Of a stretch of 64,000 bases of DNA, positions 11,201-21,188 are shown one piece after another. The stretch is from Diplolepis rosae (Eukaryota > Arthropoda > Insecta > Hymenoptera > Diplolepididae). How positions within the stretch are numbered: the stretch's first letter is position 1; the number at the start of each line of letters is the position of its first letter. A program made the position numbers and the translations under genes. A model generated the notes under the pieces. That model was not told the origin of the DNA, did not search any database, and was given only the letters and a program-made list of their open reading frames with translations. The stretch is from the NCBI GenBank assembly GCA_030998225.1, contig JAPYXD010000704.1, positions 14,074,001 to 14,138,000 of the forward strand, written 5' to 3'.

Positions 11201-14200
11201 CCCTAGGGCTTCTCTCGGGCAGCAAACTTCACACTCGTTTGCAAGCGTTGTGTTTCGTCCCTTGTAATGCAACATACTATTTCTACGAGGATGCTGAGCG
11301 TCCTGGCCGTCCAAAAGAGGTGATTTATCAACAAATGACCGATAAAATCCATGAGAACGTAAGTCAAAGGAATTTTTGCGACGTTATGTAACTGTTGATG
11401 AAATGTGGATTCATTATTATACACCAGAAACAAAAAATCAGTCGGAAATGTGGGCTGGGCCTTGCGAAACTCGCTTTTTTCCATTGTTTTGTTTCAACAA
11501 TGAAAAACTAAATTCAACTGGCTATAACAAATTTTCTAATCAACATACTGACTTATTGTCACATTATGTCATGGACTTATTGAACATCCCTCGTATAACA
11601 AATTATTTACGAAGTAATAGTAAGGTGACCCAACGCTAATGCGTTTTTCAGGGGCTGGAATCACATTTAATTTTTCCTCTACTTTGAGCTTTATAGTCTT
11701 TTTTTTATTTTGTTTTTTTTTTATTTATTTTGGTGAGGAGGAAAAATGGCGAAATCTTTTAAAGACATTATACAGGACTCTCCTAGGACGGGTCTAGGCA
11801 TACCTGTTAAAACCAAAAATCCCCTCTCTCGAACCAATACACCGCCCTCAGAACCGCCTTTCGGCTTTAAACTTCGCGGGTGGCTGGTTTCAGCTTAAAG
11901 TCACGTACGACTCTTCCTAATTTGAAGACAAATTTCGGGAATTTTAATCAAACACATTTGAGATAAAATTTTTACAAAGTGATGTGAATTTCATATAATT
12001 TTTCTTTACCCTTTTAACCATAAAATTTCGTTTATTTTAGAACATTTCTAACAGTGTACGCAATACGAAAATATAAGCTACAAAACTCTCCTTTGGTCTT
12101 TTTGATCATTTGTATTATTTTCAAAGTATTTATATAATCGGAAATATCCTTAAAATTTTATTTTTTCATAAACAATATGAAGTTTAAAAAAAATTTTTAG
12201 CGGGCAAAATTATTTATCTGGATGATTTTAAGATATTTCCAAAAGTATTAGAATATGAAGAATAAAAAACCATATGTACATATGTACATTTAAAAACGTT
12301 TTCCAAAAATGCTTTTCTGATAATTCTTAACATCTATTATTGTCTTTAAACTGAAATAAATTGTTTTGTTGATAAATTAATATTTGTGAGAAAAAGATTT
12401 TAACTAAAATATTTATTTCGCAATAAAATTCTATAAAGAACGGACTACTCTAGAATAAATTTATTCCAATTTAAATAGTTTCCAATACGTATTCTTGAAT
12501 ATAAAAAGTAATTAATAATTCGTGAAAATCAAAAAATTAAGTAAAATGTATTCAATAAGCGTATGCGAGATTCATGATATTATAATACTTTTATCATTGT
12601 TAGTTCTATATAATTAGCTTTATAATTGTGTAATTGAGATTCCGAGGTCTAATTAACCTGAGATACATTTCTTGACAAACTTATGACGCATAAACACCAG
12701 TTGGTACCAACATTTTATAAAATACAGACTTACAAGCTTTAAGGGCATGTAATTATTGGGAAATTAACAAATTTGATTGATTTTAAGTTTTTACATGTTT
12801 TAGTCCAATATGCATAAAATTTAGTTATTAAAAAGCTCTCTATGCCAAAACAAAAAGGATTACAATGGGTTACATGTTCTTAGCGGCTCGATGATTTATC
12901 GCAGACTGCCGTGCAGCAAGGTCGGTTCCGACGCCACGATCTAGTTAGCAACACGAAAGCTTATTCAAATGATTCAAATTCGTATCCTTACAAGTGCATG
13001 TAATTTCACCATCACAACTGCTGATCTGTGGGCCGATGCATTGCCCCGGTGAAAGCCCAAGCAGAAATCATGACACTGCCAACTATGACAATCGGTTAAA
13101 TGTTGGTCTAATGCCAGAGATCGACTGTTGATTACTGACGTTGGTACCATGTTCGGAAGTAATAGGTCCAACCTTATTCCGACTGTGGAAACAGTTATTT
13201 TCTGACAGTGGATGTACAAGCTCTATCCAGTGTCTATTGAGTCCTGGTGGTCGACTGTAAAATACCAGCGTTTGTATATTGTTGGGTGTACAACAGGCCC
13301 ACCCAATCTTCTTCCGACTATGTAAAAAGTAATTTTCCGACAATGGTTGTACCAGGCCTATCCAGTGATTATTCAGCCCTGGTAGTTGACTGTAAAATAC
13401 CAGCGTTTGAACATCGTTGGATGTATAACAGCCCCAATGTTCTTCCGACTATGTAAAAAGTAATTTCCCGACAGTGGTTGTACAAGGTCTATACAGTGTC
13501 TATTCAGCCCTTGTAGACAACTGTAAAATAACAGCGTTTGTACAACGTTGGTTGTACATCGTTATTATTTCGACAGTCGAAAGTTGGTATCCAGCGTTGG
13601 TCCGATTGTTAATTTCTGTTTGGGAGGTAATCCACAAAAATTACCCCATATAGGAATCCCAGAAGACTATAGCCATCACTTTGCCAGCTAAAGGAATTGC
13701 TTTTGCCTTCTTCGGAGTCGATTCGTCCTTTGCAGTCCACTGTTTTGATTGTTCTTTTGTTTTTGGAATGCAGTGTAGACAAAAGTTTCCTCAACAATAA
13801 TTAAAATCATATTTAATAAAAAAGGTCTTTCTTATTCCGCTTGAAACACTCAAGACACAACCGCGAAATGTCCAATCGCTTTTACTTTTGATCATAAGTG
13901 AGCAAACGCGGCATTTAACGCACGCTCAACTTTCTCATTCTTACCTAATTAAAATTTTGTGCACCCGTTCGTATAAAGTCGATTTGACCTCATAATGATT
14001 GCTGTCCTCGCTTTGCTTGGTCCTCGATACACAATTTCAATGTCCGAAAATGTTTTTATCGCTTTCCTCTAAAGATGCGATTGTATTTCTGGACCAATTT
14101 TGCAATGCTATTTTTCGGCTATATTTGAACTACAATATGAACTCTATGCATTAGTTAATAGTTCATTTTTGTTTCTGTTTCTTTAAAGACAATTTTGTTA

Positions 14201-17200
14201 AAATATTTTTGAAAAAAACTAAGTAACACAAGCATAAATCGTGACAGTCTGCCGACTACGACGACCGTTTAAATGTTGGTCTAATGTAGGAGATCGACTG
14301 TTGATTACCAACGTTGGTACAGTGTTCGGAAATAATTGGCCCAATCATATTCCGACTGTGGAAAAAGTGTTTTTCTGACAGTGGAGGTACAAGGTCCATC
14401 CAGTGTCTATTCAGCCCTGGTACACAGAGAAAAATAGCATCTGGCCATAATGACTAGGGATAATGTAGTTGGAAATAAAAAAGTGACTGTAACGAGGGAG
14501 ACTTGTTGTCGCTACTTGACCCATGGCTACAGTAACATGATTTGTAGCCATGGTAGCTATATTCTGAATACCTGGTCGTGGCGACTAGTTAACACTGTTG
14601 AAATTGTCCTTAACTCTTAAACCTAGCTATGAGAACTTGAAACATTAAGTTGTCATAGCTAGAATAACGTAGTCGCTATAACCAGTGTAGCAAACTTCAC
14701 ACTCGTTGAATTCGCTGTGTATTGTTTCGAGTAATGCATATTATTTTTCATAGCAACTGATAGCAACTCTTTTGAGAATTTGATTTGAAGTGTTGAGCGG
14801 CTCGAAACTGTGATTTTAAATCCTACTACTTTTAAAGTTTCAACCAGCTCTACAGATGCCGATAAACAGATTTTCAAAAGAGTTGCTATGAAAAATACAA
14901 TGTTCCACGTAGTGATTTCATGCATTTGATTTTAGCAATTTGATTTAACATAACTTTATAGTTGACACTTATATGTAGTGACTGTGACAACATTACATAG
15001 TCGCTGTGACTACATTGCTTAGTCACTGCGACCACTTTTAGTACCTACATTGACGGGTCAACCATTGCTTGAATTCAGCCACAAAAAGTAGTTAAGGACA
15101 TTTTCAACTACATATATCACGTCACTATGCCCAGGATTTTTTCTCAGTGTAGTCGCCTGTAAAATACCAGCGTTTGTACAACGTTAGGTGTAAAACAGGC
15201 TCAACCTTCTTCCGACTGTGGAAAAAGTAATTTTCCGACAGTGGATGTACAAGACCTATTCAGTGTCAAATCGACTCTGATAATTAACGCTGTATATTAA
15301 TTACCAGGGTTTGTTCAAAGTTGATTAGACACTGATAGTCTTCTTTAATGTACGTCTTTACCCGTAAAACATGGATTTAATAATAAACGTATATAACCAG
15401 TGTTTTAGAAATTTTGACAGCCATCGCTTTAAATATGTTGGTTAGCAGTATTGGTACAACGTTGAAAACCGGTGTTGTACCAACGCAGTACATCGTCATC
15501 ATTTCGACTGTCCACCGATAGTCGGAAGTTGGTATCCAGCGTTGAATCGACGTTGGTTCGATTGTTAATTTCTGATTAGGAAATTATATTTGATCATTTT
15601 AGTTGTGGGTAGATGGATACCAAAACTGAGTTGGTCGCAAAAATATTGTGATCATAATAATAACAAATTATAATAAATCTAATAAACTGGGCAGCACTTA
15701 AAGGAATTTTAAAAAATTTGCCGGATTCCTGTAATTTAGAAAGTCTTTTTAACCAAATTTGAAGCTGTGAAAAAATTCCCTAAGTCTCGACCAAGATTTC
15801 ACAATGTTATGCTACATTGAAAGATCCCATTCTAAATTCACAGAATTATAGAGAATCTTTTCTAATTAATTCGATTATAGAGTTGTTTTAAGATTCTTAG
15901 TCCCGATTCTTCACTGTTTGGATCATAATTTACTGGATATGATCTTAAGCACCTTGAAAGAAATTTTATAAACAAGAGTTTTTCAACTTCACTAATTGAT
16001 TGTTGTATTATTTTTTCTTATTTTATAGCATTCAAGTCACCGTTACTAGTAAGCAAAGTTATAAATGGACAAGATGTTGTGGACGGACCAATAAAATACG
16101 TGGCTTCTTTAAGAAAAAATGGGAGTCATTTTTGCAGTGGATGTTTGATTTCCGAAACTCGTGTTCTATCTTTAGCTCAATGTATATATAAAATACAAAG
16201 CAAGGGAAAAAAAAATAGGTTTAAGATGTACTCAGTTATTATTAGTAAATCACGGTATAAAATTGTTAAAACAAAGTACAATTCACAGTATGTGATTAAA
16301 CAAGCACTCACAACTAGTGGCTTTGACTTCGGAATAGTCGAGGTATGTCTACTAATTAACTTTTATCATTATAAACCAAGTAAGATTTAAAAAATTAATT
16401 TTAGATTAAAATTTGTACATCTTTTACATTTTACACTTTGAAAGTTTTGTTATATTTGAAAGTAATATACTGCTTCATTATTAACATTAATTGTTAAGTC
16501 GCATTAAGGGGGTAGTATACATTTATTTAGCGTTTATTCACATTTTTTTTATGTAGTAAAATTTATCTCAATACATTAATGATTTTTTCCATAATAATTT
16601 ACATATTGAAGACCTCTAAAAAAATTTGTTTGTTTATTTTTATCTAAATCGGGCAAAAATATGGTAGCCTGAAAAAAAACTCATCTTTGCTGCCGACGAC
16701 GATTTCTGAACTTTGGAGCATCTGATAGCAAAAATACAAAATGATTCTTAAAGAGTACATGAATGGCTATAGCCGGTAGTAAAATCGTGAAAAAAATGAA
16801 AAATAACGAAATGGTGGACGTTAAAACTTTTCTCCCCATTTTTTACAACTGCAATTGTTTAAAAAAATTATTAATTACAGTAAAACCTCATTTATCGGGA
16901 CACTCATTTATCGGGATCTTCACTTATCGGGATCTCGCAACCTCATTTATCGGGACATTTTGTTTCTCCTCCAGCCACCACTCCTTTTACATAGTGACAT
17001 GAAGTGGGGTAAGGTGAAAGCGTAGTGTGACTCCCACCATGAGACTGAAGGTGGTAGTGGGGAGCCCCTCGAAATCCCGATAAACGAGGTGTTTACATTT
17101 CAAGGGCGTCCCGATAAATGAATTCATGTACTCTTTAAGAATCATTTTGTATTTTTGCTTTCAAATGCTCCAAAGTTCAGAAATCGTCGTCGCCAGCAAA

Positions 17201-17951
17201 AAGGAGTTTTTTTGTAGGCTGCCATATCTTCGCCGGAGTCAGATAAAAATAAATAAAATTTTTTTTTTGAACTCTTCAATATATACATTATCATGTAACA
17301 AATCATTAATGTATTGAAATAAATTTTACTATGAAAAAAAATTGTGAAAAAACGCTAAATAAATGTATACTAGCCCCTTAAAAACAAAATATTTGTTGTA
17401 GATTGACAGAACTGTGCCATGTGGGTCAGGTCCGGATGAACCAGATACGATTGACTTGTCAGATATACCTGTTCAAACCGGTGAACAGGTTGAAATAACC
17501 GGATGGAGCCCTCAACGTTTTTCAATGCAAATACAGATACTTGATTTAAAAAAAATTACGGCCATTATAGACACACATTACACCTGCATGTTATTTTTAG
17601 AAAGTGCGTATATTAATGGAAACGAAACGATGTGTGGATTTCCAAGTAGTAATACTCATTATGTTGAACCGGTAAATAATTAATTTCAACAAAGAAATAA
17701 ACTTCAAATATTTCACTCACTATACACTTTCTGAAAATGTATGCATTAAAAACAATTTGTGAAAAATAATATGCTTATTCGTTTCATAGACAGACTGTGG
17801 TAGTCCAGTGCTTTTAAACAATCAATTTGTTGGAATCGTTTCATTTCTACCGAGGCGGACTGGATATCCTGCTTTTATTATTAGAGCTGATCACGTTAAA
17901 AGAATCATTGATCAAACGACGTGGATTGAATATCTAAGAGAAATAATATGA
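8204..17951 (+). CDS. Secreted serine protease homologue (S1/chymotrypsin fold, catalytically dead)
   Basis: Four exons join in frame to 267 aa: 8204-8261, 16029-16342, 17402-17671 and 17790-17951 (TGA). Residues 1-16 are a hydrophobic signal peptide. The activation-type junction K29/VINGQ precedes the S1 domain. The Cys pair around HFCSGCLIS and LAQC (Cys55, Cys71) is kept. The active-site His position is Gln70 (LSLAQC), the Asp119 position is kept (DFGIVE), and the nucleophile is Cys217 in TDCGSP where GDSGGP is expected. With two triad residues changed it should lack ordinary protease activity. Such homologues act in insect immune cascades or venoms; which applies here is inference. Introns 2 and 3 are GT-AG. 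Intron 1 appears to be GC-AG (CAG/GCAAGT). Intron 1 (7.8 kb) and intron 2 are filled with TEs. AATAAA follows at about 17971. Confidence 0.9.
8958..9136. repeat. Two tandem copies of a ~90-bp unit
   Basis: Units at about 8958-9045 and 9049-9136 share GGGAGAAACACGTCCATG and GGGGGAATCACGCAGCCAAT with few differences. They lie inside the 8490-10122 element. Confidence 0.8.
9788..9933. repeat. Duplicated hairpin unit
   Basis: Two copies (9788-9835 and 9888-9933) share GTTGTAAGNGAACTCATACT and each can fold, because the unit ends with the complement TTTCTTACAACC or a close variant. They lie near the right end of the 8490-10122 element. Confidence 0.65.
10602..11127 (+). pseudogene. Mariner transposase remnant (same lineage as 46696-47983)
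   Basis: The plus strand reads mariner segments in order: EALLAKDSCQTHEELAESSG, AISKRL, then (after an 89-bp insertion) a GIIQKQGNLVPYELKPRD-like stretch, [30 protein letters not shown], and after a deletion IWWEQLSVVYYELLKPSETI. The start, the stretch between HYDN and GAN, and the part carrying the last two catalytic Asp residues are missing. It is interrupted by a TTAA-flanked MITE at 10763-10844. It lies inside intron 1 of the protease homologue. Confidence 0.85.
10759..10848. mobile_element. 82-bp piggyBac-like MITE with TTAA duplication, inside a dead mariner
   Basis: TTAA (10759-10762), then CACTAGAACTACC, a 56-bp core, then the exact reverse complement GGTAGTTCTAGTG, then TTAA (10845-10848). 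The mariner copies at 22540 and 46696 lack this insert, and the mariner reading resumes precisely after it. TTAA target duplication with CAC-starting ends is the pattern of piggyBac-type elements. No transposase of that type was seen in the window. Confidence 0.85.
11205..11480 (+). pseudogene. Second mariner remnant, different lineage, heavily deleted
   Basis: The plus strand reads YYFYEDAERPGRPKE, then after a deletion FRRYVTVDEMWIHYYTPETK. This is the linker and first-Asp block of a mariner of the [12 protein letters not shown] type seen at 47993-49911. The preceding bases (CAAACTTCACACTCGTT at about 11224) recur at about 14694. No inverted repeats were recognised. Confidence 0.7.
11490..13050. 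other. AT-rich intron DNA, nothing recognised
   Basis: Part of intron 1 of the protease homologue. It is very AT-rich from about 11940, with no open frame or repeat partner identified. Confidence 0.45.
13055..13617. repeat. Tandem-repeat element copy I (~130-bp units)
   Basis: At least three units of about 130 bp are visible through recurring TTCCGACTRTGNAAA (near 13180, 13314 and 13443), CTGTAAAATACCAGCGTTTG, and CAGTGTCTATTCAGCCCT-type segments. The left flank (CAATCGGTTAAATGTTGGTC) and right flank (TTGGTATCCAGCGTTGG) recur around the second copy at 14241-15588. This shows a mobile or duplicated element rather than a simple local expansion. No protein was seen. Confidence 0.8.
14241..15588. 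repeat. Tandem-repeat element copy II, split by a MITE
   Basis: It has the same left and right flanks and internal units as the copy at 13055-13617, diverged by point changes. The reading CCCTGGTA/GTCGNCTGTAAAATACC is interrupted by the 727-bp insertion at 14423-15149. Both copies are in intron 1 of the protease homologue. Confidence 0.75.
14423..15149. mobile_element. Tc1/mariner-type non-autonomous element, clean TA duplication
   Basis: The left end CACAGAGAAAAATAGCATCT and the right end (AGGATTTTTTCTCAGTG) are imperfect inverted repeats. TA is duplicated at 14421-14422 and 15150-15151. The empty site is visible in the sister repeat at 13055-13617 (CCTGGTAGTTGACTG), which confirms the insertion boundaries. 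Inside is a second inverted repeat (GATAGCAACTCTTTTGAGAA near 14770 and its near-complement near 14875), suggesting nesting. Confidence 0.85.
15600..16028. other. 3' end of intron 1 of the protease homologue
   Basis: AT-rich, ending in a pyrimidine-rich tract (TATTTTTTCTTATTTTATAG) that forms the acceptor at 16027-16028. No other feature was seen. Confidence 0.6.
16508..17377. mobile_element. TTAA-flanked element with ~255-bp terminal inverted repeats
   Basis: TTAA is at 16504-16507 and 17378-17381. The ends are GGGGGTAGTATACATTTATT and the reverse complement of GGGGCTAGTATACATTTATT. The arms (about 16508-16765 and 17121-17377) match throughout, including the ACGACGATTTCTGAACTTTG segment. 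No transposase is present. It fills most of intron 2 of the protease homologue and stops 24 nt before exon 3. TTAA duplication occurs in piggyBac and Kolobok superfamilies. Termini resemble the element at 58949-59816. A pogo-like MITE sits in its loop. Confidence 0.9.
16878..17119. mobile_element. Pogo-like MITE nested in the TTAA element (3' end eroded)
   Basis: It starts CAGTAAAACCTCATTTATCG after TA and contains four or more copies of CATTTATCGGGA-like motifs in both orientations. It is homologous to the complete copy at 27093-27330, with its interior in the opposite order. The terminal bases at the right end have been lost or merged with the host arm. Confidence 0.8.
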
Positions 17952-18112
17952 CTCAGAAGACGAAATATGAAATAAAATAATTTTTTTTATCAGAAGTCAT
18001 GATTCTTGGATAAATATTAAGATATACTTATTATCTCGACATGGATTCTTAATAAAGTTGAATAAATCAAACATTTTGTTTCAAATTTACTAATATTACT
18101 AATTAATATATA

Positions 18113-19015
18113 CCAGGTCTAGAAGTATGAAACCGAAATTTTTTTGCAAAAGTTACACGTCTGTTGCATGAAAATGATCAAAAATATTTTATTCAAAGTA
18201 ATCTCCATTGCTATTTACACATTTTTCACACCTCTCCGGAAGGTGATGAATGCCACGCCAATAAAACTGTTCGTCTTTTAAATCGAACTCGTACATTTTC
18301 GTACGAAGTGAAGCGTTGTTCAGCGAGAGCGTGGCCCAGTGATGCGAACAGATGTCAATCCGACACAGCCAAGTCTGGAGAATAAGCGGCATGTATCAGT
18401 ATTTCCCAACTGAACGCCTCGATCGTTTCCTTGACCCGTTTCGCTGTCTGTGATGGGGCATTATCGTGAAGAAAAATGACTTTGTGTTGCCTTCTTCGAT
18501 AATCCGGTCGTTTTTCTTGTAATGCTCGATTTAAATCGATCATTTGCTGTTGGTAGCGATTCGTGTTGACAGTTACACCAGGTTTTAGCAGCTTATAATA
18601 GATAACACCCTTCTGATCCCAGTCTTCGAACTTTTTCGGTGGTTTTCCACGATCTTCGTTTCTCACATCAAAATTATCACTTTTGAATTTTTTAAACCAC
18701 TCGAAACACAGTGTTTTGCCAAGAGCATGTTCACCGTAAACTTCAATAAGCATTCGATGTGATTCTGCAGCAGTTTTCTTCAAGTGATAACAAAAAACCA
18801 GTGCTGTTCGCAAATCGTAGTTCGTAGGCACAAAACTCGATATGTTGATGCTTGTAGTAATTACACTGGTATATCGAACTTGGGTTGTTGTCTACTGAAA
18901 ATCTTTCTCAGCTGCTAGACGGAGAAGATGGCGCTGCAGAAGCGGTCGTACGGTCACTAAACTGATGACAAGCGCCGTCAATAGGGAAATTCCGGTTTCA
19001 TACTTCTAGACCTGG
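18113..19015 (-). mobile_element. Mos1-like (mauritiana-type) mariner, internally deleted
   Basis: Inverted repeats CCAGGTCTAGAAGTATGAAA lie at both ends, flanked by TA (18111-18112 and 19016-19017). The minus frame from 18831 reads the mariner N-terminal domain (LVFCYHLKKTAAESHRML), then jumps from FEDWDQKG to VIYYKLLKPGVTVNTNRYQQ. It continues through IFLHDNAPSQTAKRV and AYSPDLAVSD. A second frame (18392-18189) gives the C-terminus (DEQFYWRGIHHLPERCEKCV). The first catalytic Asp block is deleted and a frameshift follows the third Asp, so it is dead. It lies just downstream of the protease homologue. Confidence 0.92.
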
Positions 19016-19204
19016 TATGTATATCAGTGATGTCTAACATGTCCAAACTAAGAGCCAAAATCTGTCAAGCCGTCAATACCTTCTTTTACTGCCTTTGATA
19101 AGACCTCTTGAATAGGAAGAATAGTTGATTGTGTACCATGGGTGGCATGGTGGCGATTGTGACGAGTGCAAAGTATACCTGCCCGAGCATAGCGAGGGCG
19201 GTAT

Positions 19205-19650
19205 TCACACGAGTCACATCGCCACCATGTCGCTCGAGGTACACACAACATTTTGTGTCCAAACGGGTGGAAAAAGTTGCATTACATGCTTGCGCGTAGA
19301 GCGACATGCAGCCAATTGCGTCTCGGCGACGAAATCGGGCGAAATGTTCTTACCGCCCGCTTCAAGGGGCGAAAATGTTCATACCTCCCGCTTCAACGGG
19401 CGAAATGTTCATACCGCCCGCTTTAACGGGTAAAATGTTCATACCGCCCGACACTTCACTGCCCGCGGCTAACTACGCGCTCGCATGCAATGAGACATCG
19501 CCACCATGTCGCTCGAGGTACACAGAACATTTTGTGTCCAAACGGGTGGAAAAAGTCGCATTGCATGCGAGCGCGAAGAGCGGCATGCAGCCAATTGCGC
19601 CTCGGCGACGCAATCGGGGCAAATGTGCATACCGCCCACTTCAACGCAGT
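19205..19650. repeat. Duplicated ~280-bp repeat with ~30-bp hairpin tandem units
   Basis: Two units start with CACATCGCCACCATGTCGCT or its variant (about 19214 and 19494). Each contains TTTTGTGTCCAAAC, a GACATGCAGCCAATTGCG-like stretch and a CGGCGACGAAATCGGG-like stretch. Between them, 19343-19455 holds four units of about 30 bp reading GGGCGAAATGTTCATACCGC with CCCGCTTCAACGGGCG, each a small hairpin. The same sequence recurs at 24118-24330. It is GC-rich against an AT-rich background, and the open frames through it are incidental. Confidence 0.8.
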
Positions 19651-19659
19651 GTTCCTAGA

Positions 19660-21060
19660 TCGTGGAACTTAGCAGCCCTTACCACTGACCCGTGTGGAAC
19701 CTCACACAAGCAAACACGGCGTGTCGGTGTGTCTCCACTTCCTCGCTCAGATTCCACGCTGTCGGCTGTTGAGCCAAGATCAAGAATTATGTTTCTCTCG
19801 ACTTCGTGTAAAAGTTGCGCGAAGCAGGCGAAAAATTCAAATTGAAAAAATATATAATTTAAGATATTACCCTTATTTTTTCGATATTTTCATAAACATT
19901 CATCTAAAATGAATATCTAAATATATTTTTTTGAATTTTAGAATGATTTAAACACTTAAAAAATCATTTTCTATTGGAATTTATAGTAAAAAAATGTTTA
20001 AGGTTTCAAATCAAAATATCAATTTGAATAGTTTTTATCTTTGTAAATTAACTGCTTCGATTAGAGAATAATGTGGAGATATTTTATTCATGATATGATA
20101 AAACATGAGATTTAATTATAAAAAATGGAGTGTTTGAATATACAAACAACACGTCAATTATATCTAAATTTAAATACGAAATTATACAGGAGGGTTTTTC
20201 GGGTATAAGACGACATTGAAAAAAATTTCATTCGCATGAAACACTTTAAAAAGTTTTTTCAAAAGTTTTTGAAATACATAATATTTTTTGAATTTGTATT
20301 TCATTATATAACTGTGAATAGAAGGTTTCAGTATTCAAAAAACCAAAATTATATCTAAATTTGCATACAAAATTACACCTTGCAATTTTTCTAACATTAA
20401 ATAATATTGAAAAATATGTTTCTTGAATAAAATTTTATGTATAATACGTAACATCTTTTACATGTCAATTACAATATATACGCTACCTTCGGAAATTACA
20501 GGTTCACCTGTAATTTCGGCTATAATTTAAGTTCCTTAATTTTTATATTAACAAGTCATGTCAAAAATATTACGTATTTCAAGTATTTTGCAATTATTTT
20601 ATTATTATGATATTTGTCAATTTTGCTCCATACCAAAGAAAATTATTGTGCGATTTCGTGTGATAATTTAGGTATACTTTATGTATTTTTTTAATATTCA
20701 AACCTTACATATACCTATATACTTAAATCCTCATGTAAAAATGTAAAGTATTTTATAAATTTTTTCCAAATTATTATAATCTATAGTAATGGTTTGTCTA
20801 ATTAAAATCACACCAAATAAATCTCAATGTGCAAATTTGTATGAGAATTGAGACATAATTTATGCTTTTTCTAAATATTCAAACCCTTTCTTTAAACATA
20901 ATGCACTACTATGATGAAAAATTTCACTAATAACTAGTTAAAAATTTCATGATATTCGAAAAGAAATTTAAAAGTCTTCAACCCAACATCTCTAACCAAG
21001 TGTGTTGTGTTTGAGGAGATTATTATGAGAAATGAAGATACATTTTCCGGAAAAAGGTGA
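19660..21060. other. Intergenic DNA between the protease homologue and esterase A
   Basis: Moderate GC to about 19830, then strongly AT-rich with no gene recognised. A short palindrome (GAAATTACAGGTTCACCTGTAATTTC-like, about 20491-20518) is the only structure noted. Confidence 0.5.
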
Positions 21061-21066
21061 TTTATT
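21061..21066 (-). terminator. Polyadenylation signal of esterase A
   Basis: AATAAA on the minus strand, about 125 nt beyond the stop codon of esterase A. Confidence 0.55.
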
Positions 21067-21188
21067 GCTTTTTTACCATACTTTTCGAACAACTCTTGTA
21101 ATATAAGAATAAAAAAGCCATCTAAAATATTTAGCAAAGTTATTTATCAAAATTAATGTGGACCCACATTAATAAAATTACAGAACGA

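Noticed and set aside
16000..16191. Alternative frame over protease exon 2
   Set aside because: It starts in the intron and lacks the S1 motifs; the other frame continues the signal-peptide exon in phase.
19306..19845. 179-codon open frame through the GC-rich hairpin repeat
   Set aside because: It follows the tandem repeat, is not kept in the second copy at 24118-24330, and overlaps equally open frames on the other strand.
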